Shown: positions 17,380 to 25,447 of the stretch, piece by piece
How the letters are laid out: the number at the start of each line of letters is the position of its first letter
How positions within the stretch are numbered: position 1 is the first letter of the stretch
From: Chryseobacterium sp. Marseille-Q5410
GTDB lineage: Bacteria; Bacteroidota; Bacteroidia; Flavobacteriales; Weeksellaceae
Length of the DNA: 64,000 nt
Assembly: GCA_946892665.1 (NCBI GenBank)
Contig: CAMPOT010000001.1
Coordinates: 1,054,001-1,118,000, forward strand
Reading direction: 5' to 3'
Notes under the pieces: generated by a model
Database searches by the model: none
What the model saw: only the letters and a program-made list of their open reading frames with translations
What the model was told of the DNA's origin: nothing
Made by a program: the position numbers and the translations under genes

Positions 17380-17505
17380 CATGGTGGAATAATCGGTTAC
17401 CTTGAAAATCTCCCTTTCCAAAAAATTGCCTATCAATCGGTGTTTGGAAAGATATACATATTCCTGGAGAAACCACAAACCACTCTATTTATAGGGTGGT
17501 TTTTT
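17380..17505 (+). ncRNA. Candidate structured small RNA with terminator
   Basis: Nested complementary segments form one long irregular hairpin: GTGG 17384-17387 with CCAC near 17480, GGTT 17395-17398 with AACC 17471-17474, TCTCC 17409-17413 with GGAGA 17466-17470, and CTTTCCAAA 17414-17422 with TTTGGAAAG 17443-17451. The inner loop holds ATTG/CAAT. Unpaired bases (about 17452-17465) face the stem like a bulge. A terminator follows at 17477-17505. A long hairpin with an internal bubble is reminiscent of 6S RNA, but I cannot confirm this by eye. No clear promoter was found; the 5' end is approximate. Confidence 0.35.
17477..17505 (+). terminator. Rho-independent terminator
   Basis: AAACCACTC (17477-17485) pairs with GGGTGGTTT (17494-17502), with one G-T pair, around an 8-nt loop. 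It runs into six Ts. No protein gene ends nearby on this strand, which supports a small-RNA transcript ending here. Confidence 0.7.
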
Positions 17506-17649
17506 GTTTTTATTCCTGGAAATATCCTCGTTTAGATGTAGCAGAGTTTTTGTAGAATAATTTCTTCCAGATTCTACTATAAATTTTGAATAAAATCTTT
17601 TACAATTGTGCTCAAATAAATTGCATTCTTGATTCCTGCAGTTCCAAAA

Positions 17650-17666
17650 GTATTGTTGAACAATAC
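17650..17666. repeat. 17-nt perfect palindrome GTATTGTT-G-AACAATAC
   Basis: Eight-base arms are exact reverse complements around a single G. It could be a regulator-binding site or a small hairpin. No promoter next to it was recognised. Confidence 0.35.
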
Positions 17667-17920
17667 AAAACAAGTTCCTGGAAATTTCATGATTTCTATT
17701 CCCAATGCATCAAGTTCCGGTTCCGAGTAAAATTATTTTCATTAAATATTATAGAGTTTCAGTAGATTCACTAAAGGTTGAATCCTTAGCAGTAGCAATG
17801 AAAAACTATTCTGATAAATTAAATACAGGCAATTGCAAGGAATTCTCTCCGACTTTCGAGACCGTCACCTTAAAAAAAAGCTTTGCCAAAAAAAACTTTG
17901 ACGAAGCTTTGCTTTATGTT

Positions 17921-18457
17921 TTATTTTGCAAATTCCTCCACAATCCTTTCGTTAAAGGCAGGTAAATCTTCTGGAGTTCTGCTTGTGGTGAGATTTCCGT
18001 CTGTCACTACTTCTTCGTCGACCCAATTCGCACCGGCATTTTTCAAATCTTTGGAAATAGCTTCTACTGAAGTCATTTTCTTACCAGAAACCACTTCTGC
18101 GTTGATCAATGTTTGCGGTCCGTGGCAAATGGCTGCTACTGGTTTATTTTGGTTGAAAAAATCTTTCACAAATTTTAACGCATTTTCATCAACGCGCACT
18201 GCATCGGGATTAAAAACGCCACCTGGTAAAAGTAACGCGTCGTAATCGGAAGCTTTTGCCTCGGAAACCGTTTTATCAACTTTTACCGAATTGCTCCAGT
18301 CGAAGTGTACCATTCCTTTTATTTCGCCGCTTTCAAGTGAGATTATTTCTACATTTCCGCCCGCATTTTTTAAAGCTTCAACAGGTTGTTCCAATTCACT
18401 TTGCTCATAGCCGTCCGCAGATAAAACTGCAATCTTTTTGTTTTCTAATGTTGCCAT
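17921..18457 (-). CDS. DJ-1/PfpI-family protein (YhbO/PfpI type)
   Basis: The 178-residue single-domain protein has the class I glutamine-amidotransferase-like fold. The nucleophile elbow is AAICHGP with Cys111-His112, and a conserved acidic residue lies in the ADGYEQSEL segment near residue 18. Relatives are described as deglycases, glyoxalases or stress-related peptidases acting in the cytoplasm; which activity applies cannot be told from sequence. It stands alone: mutS2 lies upstream on the same strand but over 100 nt away. A GATATTTG box, close to the TAnnTTTG consensus, lies about 30 nt before the ATG. Confidence 0.88.
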   Translation of the reverse strand: MATLENKKIAVLSADGYEQSELEQPVEALKNAGGNVEIISLESGEIKGMVHFDWSNSVKVDKTVSEAKASDYDALLLPGGVFNPDAVRVDENALKFVKDFFNQNKPVAAICHGPQTLINAEVVSGKKMTSVEAISKDLKNAGANWVDEEVVTDGNLTTSRTPEDLPAFNERIVEEFAK

Positions 18458-18569
18458 AATTCTTTATTTTTAATTGTGACAACATAGGCAAATATCCGGC
18501 CGACCTATAGGGTTTTATGAAGAATTATTAAAAATTAGGAAAGTTTAAGATTTAACCTTTTAAGCCAAT

Positions 18570-20720
18570 TTAAATTCTCTCGAGCTCATCTCCCGAAATT
18601 TGAGTCTTGAAAGTTCCGTAATTCACTGTCACTTTTTGGTTTTTGTCGATTTTTTCAATCGTACCGACGGAAGTTGAACCTGCAATTCTCACCCGTTGAC
18701 CCACTTTCAGCCACACAGCACGTTCTTTTAGTCTTTTGTCTTCCAGTTTTTCGTGGGTTTCAGCGATTTTTTCCTGAACGTTTTCCTTTTTCAGTTGTTG
18801 TGTGATTTTTCGCTTGATTACCTGAAGTTTCTTCGTCTCATCTTTATCAGAACCGAGTTTGCGGAATTTTTCCTGCTCGAGTATCTTGACGAAATCTTTC
18901 ACCACATCTTTGCGCGATTTGCCTTTAACATATGAATCTATAAAACTTTCAATCTTGCTTCCGAACTGCAATTTGCGGTGTTCGTCTTCATATAATTTCT
19001 GGAAATTAAAGAGTTTTTGCTGCAATTGCTCGTTGAGTTTTTCCAGGTTTTCTTTTTTGTTCTGGGTTGATTCCTTCTGCTCGGTAAGGTTGCTTTTTAG
19101 TTTTTCAACTTCGAATTTTTCTTGCTGAAGTTTTACAATGGTTTTATCTAAATTTACAATATCATGTTCCACCTTTTTCTTGGCTGAATTGATGATGAAT
19201 GCAGGGATTTTGTTCTTTTTTGCTACCTCAAAAGTGAATGAACTTCCGGCTTGTCCCACTTCCAGTTTATACAAAGGTTCCAGCGTGTGTTCATCGAAAA
19301 GCATTGCCGCGTTTTGTGCATTCGGAAGTTGTTCTACAACGAGTTTTATATTGGTGTAATGCGTTGTAATAATTGCAAAAGATTTTTTATTGTAGAAAAA
19401 TTCCAGGAAACTTTCCGCCAAAGCGCCACCAAGTTCAGGATCGGAACCGGTTCCGAATTCATCAATCAGTAAAAGTGTGTTTTCATCGGCTTCGCGAATG
19501 ATTCCTGCCATTTTTTTCAAACGAGAGGAGTAGGTGGAGAGATGGTTTTCGATGGATTGATTATCACCAATGTCAGTCATTATCTTATCAAAGAAAAACA
19601 TTTCCGATTTGGGATGAACAGGAACCAAAATCCCACTCTGAATCATCAATTGCAACAATCCAACGGTTTTAAGGGTGATGGATTTTCCTCCGGCGTTTGG
19701 TCCCGAGATACACAGAATTCGGTTGTGTTCGGTAAGGGTAAATGTCTGTGGGAATATTTGTTTTTTCTCCTCGCGGTTTCTAATTAGCAAAAGCGGATGA
19801 TAAGCATTTACCAACCGAAGGGTTTTATGACGATTAATTTTTGGCAAAACTCCACCAATTTTCTCCGCAAATTTTGCTTTAGCACGCGTAAGATCCAGAT
19901 CAAAAATGTATTCCTGATACGATGACAGCTGAGGTTGGAATTCTGCGAGTTCTGCAGTAAGTTTTCTAAGAATTTTATCGACTTCTTTCTTTTCTTCTTC
20001 AATATCTTCGCGCAGTTTGAATTGATGTTTCACCACCGATTCCGGTTGGATATAGGTGATGGAACCTGTTTTTGAAAGTCCTAAAACCCGTCCCAAGACC
20101 CGCTTTTTATAAGCAGATTTCACTGCTAAAACTCTTTGGTCATCAATAATACTTTCGCGGATATCATCTAGAAAATCTGTTGAGGAAAGCGAGGAAAGTG
20201 CTTTGTTGAAATTTTCCTGAATGGCTTTCCTTGCATGAGAAATTTCGGTTCTTAATGTTTTCAGAATGGGTGACGCCTCACTTTTTACTTCCCCGAAACG
20301 GTTGAAAACTTTGTCGATTTTTTCAATAATTTCTTTTCGAAAATCCAAATCTTTCACATCATTATTCAATGTTGCGAAAACTTCTTCATAAGGTGGATAA
20401 AATTTCTGGAGTTTCCCGATTTGTTCGGTCAAACTTTTTATTTTGATAAAAGCGCTGTTTTCTAACCGAAAATTTTCAATCAACATCAGTTTCAGTTCCG
20501 TCTCGATATCCTCATATTCGTTGAAGGGAATTGCGTTGTCGCTTTCGAAGCTCGATAAAAATTCGGATACTTTTTTTAATGAAATTTTTGCTTCATCGAT
20601 TGAAAAAGGCCGCAATTCTGAAATTTTGGTGGCGATCTTATGGGAAAAAGCAAAGGGCGAAATTTCCGCAAGCAAATCCGGAAATTCTAGTTCTTCTAAT
20701 TGGTCGTTCGTTATTTGCAC
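18570..20720 (-). CDS. mutS2: MutS2-type ATPase without Smr domain
   Basis: This MutS-family protein of 716 residues has a helical core, the ATPase with Walker A GPNAGGKS (340-347) and Walker B LLLIDEFGTGSDP, then a long coiled coil (about 520-600). MutS2 proteins are linked to recombination control and, in some bacteria, to ribosome rescue. Typical family members are about 780 residues and end with an Smr nuclease domain; this one stops after a short KOW-like beta segment (VGQRVRIAGSTSVGTIEKID), so the Smr part is absent. Translation starts at GTG (20718-20720) only 4 nt after a TAAATTTG promoter box. Confidence 0.9.
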   Translation of the reverse strand: MQITNDQLEELEFPDLLAEISPFAFSHKIATKISELRPFSIDEAKISLKKVSEFLSSFESDNAIPFNEYEDIETELKLMLIENFRLENSAFIKIKSLTEQIGKLQKFYPPYEEVFATLNNDVKDLDFRKEIIEKIDKVFNRFGEVKSEASPILKTLRTEISHARKAIQENFNKALSSLSSTDFLDDIRESIIDDQRVLAVKSAYKKRVLGRVLGLSKTGSITYIQPESVVKHQFKLREDIEEEKKEVDKILRKLTAELAEFQPQLSSYQEYIFDLDLTRAKAKFAEKIGGVLPKINRHKTLRLVNAYHPLLLIRNREEKKQIFPQTFTLTEHNRILCISGPNAGGKSITLKTVGLLQLMIQSGILVPVHPKSEMFFFDKIMTDIGDNQSIENHLSTYSSRLKKMAGIIREADENTLLLIDEFGTGSDPELGGALAESFLEFFYNKKSFAIITTHYTNIKLVVEQLPNAQNAAMLFDEHTLEPLYKLEVGQAGSSFTFEVAKKNKIPAFIINSAKKKVEHDIVNLDKTIVKLQQEKFEVEKLKSNLTEQKESTQNKKENLEKLNEQLQQKLFNFQKLYEDEHRKLQFGSKIESFIDSYVKGKSRKDVVKDFVKILEQEKFRKLGSDKDETKKLQVIKRKITQQLKKENVQEKIAETHEKLEDKRLKERAVWLKVGQRVRIAGSTSVGTIEKIDKNQKVTVNYGTFKTQISGDELERI

Positions 20721-20724
20721 TTTG

Positions 20725-20732
20725 CAAATTTA
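20725..20732 (-). promoter_or_regulatory. TAAATTTG -7 box directly before mutS2 start
   Basis: On the minus strand TAAATTTG-CAAA-GTG places the Bacteroidetes -7 element 4 nt before the start codon. Transcription would begin at or very near the start codon (leaderless). Confidence 0.5.
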
Positions 20733-20770
20733 AGGATTATTTGATAATGTTTCCCGGTGCATAATTTTTG

Positions 20771-20778
20771 TATTTTTG
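20771..20778 (+). promoter_or_regulatory. -7 promoter box (TATTTTTG) for ung
   Basis: It matches TAnnTTTG and lies 31 nt upstream of the ung ATG. No -33 TTG at the usual 19-20 nt spacing was found. Confidence 0.4.
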
Positions 20779-20809
20779 AAATGTTAAAATTAATAATAAC
20801 TATCACTTC

Positions 20810-21451
20810 ATGAATTGGGAAACCGTTTTAGCACCGATCAAAAATACCAATCAATTCCAAGATCTTTGGCAAAAAGTTGAAAACGAATATGCTTCTGAAA
20901 AATGTTTTCCTCCAAAAAATCAGATTTTTAGAGCATTTGAATTAACTCCTTTCGAAAGTTTAAAAGTTGTAATAATTGGTCAAGATCCTTATCATAATGA
21001 TTTTCAGGCAAACGGATTGTGTTTTTCGGTTTCGGAAAATGTAAAAGCGCCGCCTTCTCTGAAAAATATTTTTACCGAACTCCACAATGATTTAGGAATT
21101 CAAAGAACCAAAACGGATTTGGACGATTGGGCTGCACAAGGGGTTTTGTTATTGAATGCTACGCTTTCCGTACGCGCTCATTCGCCAAACTCTCATAAAG
21201 ATTTGGGCTGGGAAAAATTTACCGATTTCGTCATTAAAGAGATTTCAAACAATAAGGAAAACATAGTTTTTGTTCTGTGGGGAGCATTCGCACAAAAAAA
21301 GGAGAAATTGATTGATTCCTCCAAGCATTTTATTTTAAAATCTGCTCATCCATCGCCCTTTTCGGTTTATCGAGGTTTTTACGGGAGCAAACCTTTTTCC
21401 AAGATCAATGAATATTTGGAAAGCAAAAATCTAAAACCTATTTCATGGTAG
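20810..21451 (+). CDS. ung: Uracil-DNA glycosylase
   Basis: It removes uracil from DNA to start base-excision repair in the cytoplasm. The water-activating motif is GQDPYH (57-62, catalytic Asp59), the uracil-binding Asn116 is in LLLNATLSV, and the DNA-intercalation loop is HPSPFS with His180 (usually HPSPLS). The length of 213 residues is normal. The end overlaps the convergent lipoprotein gene by 14 nt. A TATTTTTG promoter box lies at 20771-20778, about 31 nt before the ATG. Confidence 0.97.
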   Translation: MNWETVLAPIKNTNQFQDLWQKVENEYASEKCFPPKNQIFRAFELTPFESLKVVIIGQDPYHNDFQANGLCFSVSENVKAPPSLKNIFTELHNDLGIQRTKTDLDDWAAQGVLLLNATLSVRAHSPNSHKDLGWEKFTDFVIKEISNNKENIVFVLWGAFAQKKEKLIDSSKHFILKSAHPSPFSVYRGFYGSKPFSKINEYLESKNLKPISW

Positions 21452-22043
21452 TGCCGTCTTGGTTTCCAGAATTTTCTTTAGCGAATTTCAGTCCGATTTT
21501 GTAGCTTCCTTTTAATGCTTTAAAACCTTTATCAGCAGTTGTTTCCGGGCTTATTTCCACCAATGAAATAGAGAATCCGTTGAAATTTTGGCTTTTATGA
21601 TAATTTTTGTTTGCGTCATTGATGGTGCTTAATTTCACGGTAACAGGTCGGGAATAAAGTCCCATCAATTCGATTTCCGCGGTAGCAACACCGGCCCAAA
21701 TGCAATTCACATCTTTCGGACAGCGGCTGTCTTCGGTAATTTGTTTGAAGGTGACATTTGTTTCATATTGTTTCAAAAATTTATTTTCACCTTCTTTAAA
21801 GTAGATCACGTTTGAAGCGTTTTGTTGTTCTGCTTTAGCCGTTTCCTGCGCTTCTTGATCAGGTGGCAGACCTACCGACATTTCCGGTTCTCCGGATTTT
21901 GGATTTTTAGGCATTGTCGTAGTAGATAAGGTTTCAGTTTTTTGTGCTGTGGCAGGAGTTTTCTGCGTTTCTTCAACTTTTGGTTTTTGACAAGCGGTGA
22001 AAGCTAAAAACCCTATTGCGATAAATAATTGTTTGTATATCAT
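21438..22043 (-). CDS. Lipoprotein with conserved Cys-rich C-terminal domain, function unknown
   Basis: From the ATG at 22043 the protein begins MIYKQLFIAIGFLAFTACQK, a lipoprotein signal with its Cys in FTAC. A low-complexity linker rich in T, Q, K and E follows (about 25-75). The C-terminal domain has a distinctive DSRCPKDVNCIWAG motif and beta-type segments. I know this motif from small Bacteroidetes proteins of unknown function; the two Cys may form a disulfide. An ATG at 22067 would add eight residues before the signal peptide and overlap the upstream gene, so I prefer 22043. It lies 4 nt downstream of the DUF456 gene, so the two are probably co-transcribed. Confidence 0.75.
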   Translation of the reverse strand: MIYKQLFIAIGFLAFTACQKPKVEETQKTPATAQKTETLSTTTMPKNPKSGEPEMSVGLPPDQEAQETAKAEQQNASNVIYFKEGENKFLKQYETNVTFKQITEDSRCPKDVNCIWAGVATAEIELMGLYSRPVTVKLSTINDANKNYHKSQNFNGFSISLVEISPETTADKGFKALKGSYKIGLKFAKENSGNQDGTTMK

Positions 22044-22047
22044 GAGA

Positions 22048-22539
22048 TTATGATTTAAAAATATCAATTAAAACTACCAAAAACATTGCCAAACCTACCA
22101 TGAAATTAAAGCCAGTTCCGTATAGAAATCCTATTAAAGCTCCTTTAGTGGAGTTCCATGCTTTTTTTTTGTCGTTGGCATCGTGTAATAATTCACCCAC
22201 AAAAACACCTAGAAACATGCCAATTAAAAATCCGAAAGGAACGGGGATGAAGAACATTCCGAGAATAGTTCCGATGATTGAGCCGACGCTTCCCCAACGC
22301 GTTCCGCCGTATTTTCGGTTCGTTCTTGCGGGAATTACATAGTTCAATATGATGGAAAGTATCGTGAGAAAAACAAAGATCCAGATGTAAACCATGGAAA
22401 GTGACGAGTCGGTTCCGAATTTATAAATTAATAATCCGCAAAGACTGAGCAATAATCCCGGCAAAACGGGTAAAAATGTTCCCAAAATGCCAACCAAAAG
22501 CAGAAGAATGCTTACCAAAGGAATGAGTGTATCGTTCAT
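22048..22539 (-). CDS. DUF456 membrane protein
   Basis: The 163-residue protein is almost wholly hydrophobic, with about four to five membrane helices. Its GLLLSLCGLLIYKF and GGTRWGSVGSIIGTILGMFFIPVPFGFLIG-type Gly-rich segments are typical of the DUF456 family. Function is unknown. It is the first gene of a two-gene minus-strand unit with the lipoprotein. Confidence 0.85.
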   Translation of the reverse strand: MNDTLIPLVSILLLLVGILGTFLPVLPGLLLSLCGLLIYKFGTDSSLSMVYIWIFVFLTILSIILNYVIPARTNRKYGGTRWGSVGSIIGTILGMFFIPVPFGFLIGMFLGVFVGELLHDANDKKKAWNSTKGALIGFLYGTGFNFMVGLAMFLVVLIDIFKS

Positions 22540-22595
22540 GTGTAATAAATTTTGTTAAAAATAAGCATTAATCCTCTAAACACAATCAGAATTCT

Positions 22596-22603
22596 TATTT
22601 TTG
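22596..22603 (+). promoter_or_regulatory. TATTTTTG -7 box directly before MscS-type gene
   Basis: TATTTTTG-CTGTA-ATG: the box ends 5 nt before the ATG at 22609, suggesting a leaderless transcript. Confidence 0.45.
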
Positions 22604-22608
22604 CTGTA

Positions 22609-23871
22609 ATGAATGACGAGCTGAAAGATACCAAAGATTTTCTACAAAATATTAGCGATTATATCCACTATTCGGTGAGAGAAAATTTGCCGGATAGCGC
22701 GGTTTTGTTGGTTCAAATAATTTTGAAATTTTTGTTCTTGGTAGCAATCATTTATATTGCTGATTTCATCGTGAAATTTATCTTGAACCAAACTTTCAAA
22801 ATATTTTTTAATAAAGATAAATATCCGGTTCTTAAATCCATTTATCAGTCGCGAATTACCAATTCCTTCTCTCATTTGATTGCGCTTTTGTTCGGAAGTT
22901 TTGCGCTATTTTCCATTTTTTACCGTCATCCCAAAAGTTTCACTTTTTTGGAAAGAATGGTTGGATTAGCGATCGTTCTAGTTGTTGCAGGAATGCTTTA
23001 CCGTGGTTTGAGTGCTGTTAGAAATTATTTTGTCATTCAACAGGATTTTTATAAAATCATCGCACTGAATGCGGTTTCACAATCCGTGAAGATTTTCGGA
23101 ACTTTCGTCTCAGCAATCATTGCAATTTGTGTGATCTTCGGCATTAGCGGAACCACTATTGTGGGTAGTTTGGGAGCAATTACAGCGGTCTTGGTTTTGG
23201 TTTTCCGGGATACAATTCTTGGTTTTGTAACAGGACTTCATGTTGCCACTTCAAAAAACCTTAAAGTAGGCGATTGGATAGCAATTCCGAAATATAATCT
23301 GGAAGGTAATATCCAGGATATTAATCTTTTAACAACCAAAATCCAGAATTTCGATAAAACGATTTCTACGATTCCGACTTACGATTTTCTGACCACCGAA
23401 ATTAAAAATATTCAGGTGATGAGTGAGAGTAATACTCGCAGAATTAAGCGTTCCATAATTTTCAATATCAATTCTTTCAAGTTTTTAAATGAAGAATTTC
23501 TCGAAAAATTGTCGAAAATAAATTTAATTAAAGATTATCTGGAGTTCAAAAAGTCGGAAATGTCCGAACAGAGAAAGTTGATCGACAATCCGGAACTGCT
23601 CATCAATGGAAGGCAACTTACCAATATTGGCGTTTTCCGGGAATATGTTTTTAATTATCTGAAAAATAACCCGCACATTGATCAGGAAGAAACAATCCTC
23701 GTGCGACAGCTCGAAAATACACCTCAAGGAATGCCTTTGGAAATCTATTGTTTTACCAACGACTCAGTTTGGGCGAATTATGAGGATATCCAGGCCGACA
23801 TTTTCGATCATTTATTGGTGGCTTCAAGGGAATTTGAACTTGAAATTATGCAGACCAATTTTAAACTTTAA
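22609..23871 (+). CDS. MscS-family mechanosensitive channel
   Basis: This is a small-conductance-type channel of the inner membrane that releases solutes on osmotic downshock. From the ATG at 22609 it has 420 residues: about four to five membrane helices (roughly 35-200) with the Gly/Ala-rich pore helix (GTTIVGSLGAITAVLVLVFRDTILGFVTG), then the beta domain (VGDWIAIPKYNLEGNIQDINLLTTKI) and an alpha-beta cytoplasmic cage. An upstream ATG at 22552 is in frame but precedes the promoter box, so I prefer 22609. Confidence 0.9.
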   Translation: MNDELKDTKDFLQNISDYIHYSVRENLPDSAVLLVQIILKFLFLVAIIYIADFIVKFILNQTFKIFFNKDKYPVLKSIYQSRITNSFSHLIALLFGSFALFSIFYRHPKSFTFLERMVGLAIVLVVAGMLYRGLSAVRNYFVIQQDFYKIIALNAVSQSVKIFGTFVSAIIAICVIFGISGTTIVGSLGAITAVLVLVFRDTILGFVTGLHVATSKNLKVGDWIAIPKYNLEGNIQDINLLTTKIQNFDKTISTIPTYDFLTTEIKNIQVMSESNTRRIKRSIIFNINSFKFLNEEFLEKLSKINLIKDYLEFKKSEMSEQRKLIDNPELLINGRQLTNIGVFREYVFNYLKNNPHIDQEETILVRQLENTPQGMPLEIYCFTNDSVWANYEDIQADIFDHLLVASREFELEIMQTNFKL

Positions 23872-23883
23872 ATAGTAAGAAAA

Positions 23884-24603
23884 ATGACAAAACTAAGCGT
23901 CAATATCAATAAAATTGCAACCATCCGAAACGCGAGAGGTGGCGAATTGCCAAGTGTAACGGAAGCTGCGATAAAACTTCAGGATTTCGGTGCACAGGGA
24001 ATTACCATTCATCCAAGACCGGACGAAAGACACATCACACGTAAAGATGTGTATGATTTGAAACCTTTGGTTTATACTGAATTTAATATCGAAGGAAATC
24101 CGCATCGTCCGTTTATTGATATGGTTTTAGAGGTAAAACCGGAGCAAGTAACGCTGGTTCCGGATGCTGATGACGCCATCACTTCTAATGCAGGTTGGGA
24201 TTGCGAGAAAAATCTTGATTTCCTAAAATCTGTAATTTCTGAATTTAAAAATGCCGGAATTCGAACATCCATTTTTCTCGACGCAAATCCTGAAATGGTG
24301 AAATTTGCTGCAGAAACAGGAACCGACAGAATTGAACTGTACACGGAAGCCTACGCAAAAAATTACGAAAAGGACAAAGAAGCAGCGATAGAACAGTATT
24401 ATGAAACCTCTCTTGAAGCTACAAAATACGGCTTAGGAATTAATGCAGGACACGATTTGAGTTTAGATAATGTAAAATATTTTGCAGACAATATTCCTAA
24501 TTTGCTTGAAGTTTCCATTGGTCATGCTTTAATTTCCGAAGCGTTGTATTTAGGCTTAGAAAACACGGTTCAGGCGTATTTGAAGCGCTTGGCGCAGTGG
24601 TAA
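23884..24603 (+). CDS. pdxJ: Pyridoxine 5'-phosphate synthase
   Basis: It joins 1-deoxy-xylulose 5-phosphate with 3-amino-2-oxopropyl phosphate to make pyridoxine 5'-phosphate, the last ring-closing step of the DXP-dependent vitamin B6 pathway. The TIM-barrel signature segments are all present: [35 protein letters not shown], and the phosphate-binding GINAGHDLS near the C-terminal third. The length of 239 residues is normal. It is 12 nt after the channel gene and 44 nt before a hydrolase gene. Confidence 0.96.
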   Translation: MTKLSVNINKIATIRNARGGELPSVTEAAIKLQDFGAQGITIHPRPDERHITRKDVYDLKPLVYTEFNIEGNPHRPFIDMVLEVKPEQVTLVPDADDAITSNAGWDCEKNLDFLKSVISEFKNAGIRTSIFLDANPEMVKFAAETGTDRIELYTEAYAKNYEKDKEAAIEQYYETSLEATKYGLGINAGHDLSLDNVKYFADNIPNLLEVSIGHALISEALYLGLENTVQAYLKRLAQW

Positions 24604-24647
24604 ATAAATTTCATATTTTTAATTATTAAAGTAATCAGCGAGAAGAA

Positions 24648-25427
24648 ATGAATATTTTACACTCAAAAATATATGGTGAAGACAAACCCGGAACACCGCT
24701 GCTGGTTTTCCACGGACTTTTCGGCATGCTCGATAACTGGGGAAGTTTCGGTAAAGAAATGGGCGAATTTTTTCCGGTCCATTTAATTGATTTACGAAAT
24801 CACGGCAAAAGTTTTCATTCCGAGGAAATGACTCACGACGATTTGGCGCACGATATTTCACATTATATGGAACATCACGGCATCGAAAAAGCGAATCTTC
24901 TCGGACATTCTTTGGGTGGAAAAGCCGTGATGCAGTTTGCAATAAAATATCCGGTGAAGGTAGAAAAATTAATCGTTGTAGATATTTCTCCGAAAGCGTA
25001 TCCACCGCATCATCAAGGAATTTTGAAAGCTTTGGAAAGTGTAGATTTCGAAAAAGTAAACACGAGACAAGAAGTAGAAGAGATACTTCATCAATATATT
25101 CCTGAAAAATCCGTCATTCAGTTTCTTGCGAAAAACCTTTATTGGAAAGATGACAAAAAACTCGATTGGCGTTTTAATTTGAAAACTTTATCCGAGAAAT
25201 ATTCTCAGTTTGTTTCTAATGCAATTAAATTCGGAGTTTTCACCGGCAAAACTTTGTTTATTTCCGGTGCTAAATCTCATTATATTTTACCTCAAGATGA
25301 GTTTCTGATCAAGCAACAATTTCCCAATTCTTCGGTGGTAAAAGTGGAAAATGCGGGACATTGGGTTCAGGCTGAAAATCCTAAAGATTTTGCTATGGTG
25401 GTGAAAGAGTTTCTCCTTGAGAAATAG
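24648..25427 (+). CDS. Alpha/beta-hydrolase (YbfF-like esterase)
   Basis: It is a 259-residue alpha/beta-hydrolase fold protein. The oxyanion region is LVFHGLFGMLDNW, the nucleophile elbow is LGHSLGG (Ser about 86), the acid is probably in the FISGAKSHYI region, and the catalytic His is in ENAGHWVQAE. The DNWG and DLRNHGKS motifs are those of YbfF-type esterases. Substrate unknown. It lies between pdxJ and an epimerase on the same strand, and gene spacing permits co-transcription. Confidence 0.88.
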   Translation: MNILHSKIYGEDKPGTPLLVFHGLFGMLDNWGSFGKEMGEFFPVHLIDLRNHGKSFHSEEMTHDDLAHDISHYMEHHGIEKANLLGHSLGGKAVMQFAIKYPVKVEKLIVVDISPKAYPPHHQGILKALESVDFEKVNTRQEVEEILHQYIPEKSVIQFLAKNLYWKDDKKLDWRFNLKTLSEKYSQFVSNAIKFGVFTGKTLFISGAKSHYILPQDEFLIKQQFPNSSVVKVENAGHWVQAENPKDFAMVVKEFLLEK

Positions 25428-25447
25428 CAAATTTTTAAAAAATATTT

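Larger units (their letters stand above)
16786..17920. other. 1.1-kb gene-poor stretch
   Basis: No gene with recognisable product is seen. It starts with copy B of the dispersed repeat (16787-16877), then about 450 bp of AT-rich DNA with stops in all frames. The candidate small RNA with its terminator follows (about 17380-17505), then a 17-nt palindrome (17650-17666). A plus-strand frame at 17735-17920 reads protein-like (KYYRVSVDSLKVESLAVAM) but has no known family and runs into the end of the next gene on the other strand; I do not call it. Confidence 0.5.

Noticed and set aside
17705-17965. Plus-strand frame of 86 codons with protein-like composition before the DJ-1/PfpI gene
   Set aside because: No known family, no promoter or ribosome site, and its end runs antisense into a well-supported gene. 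It could be a remnant but is not strong enough to call.
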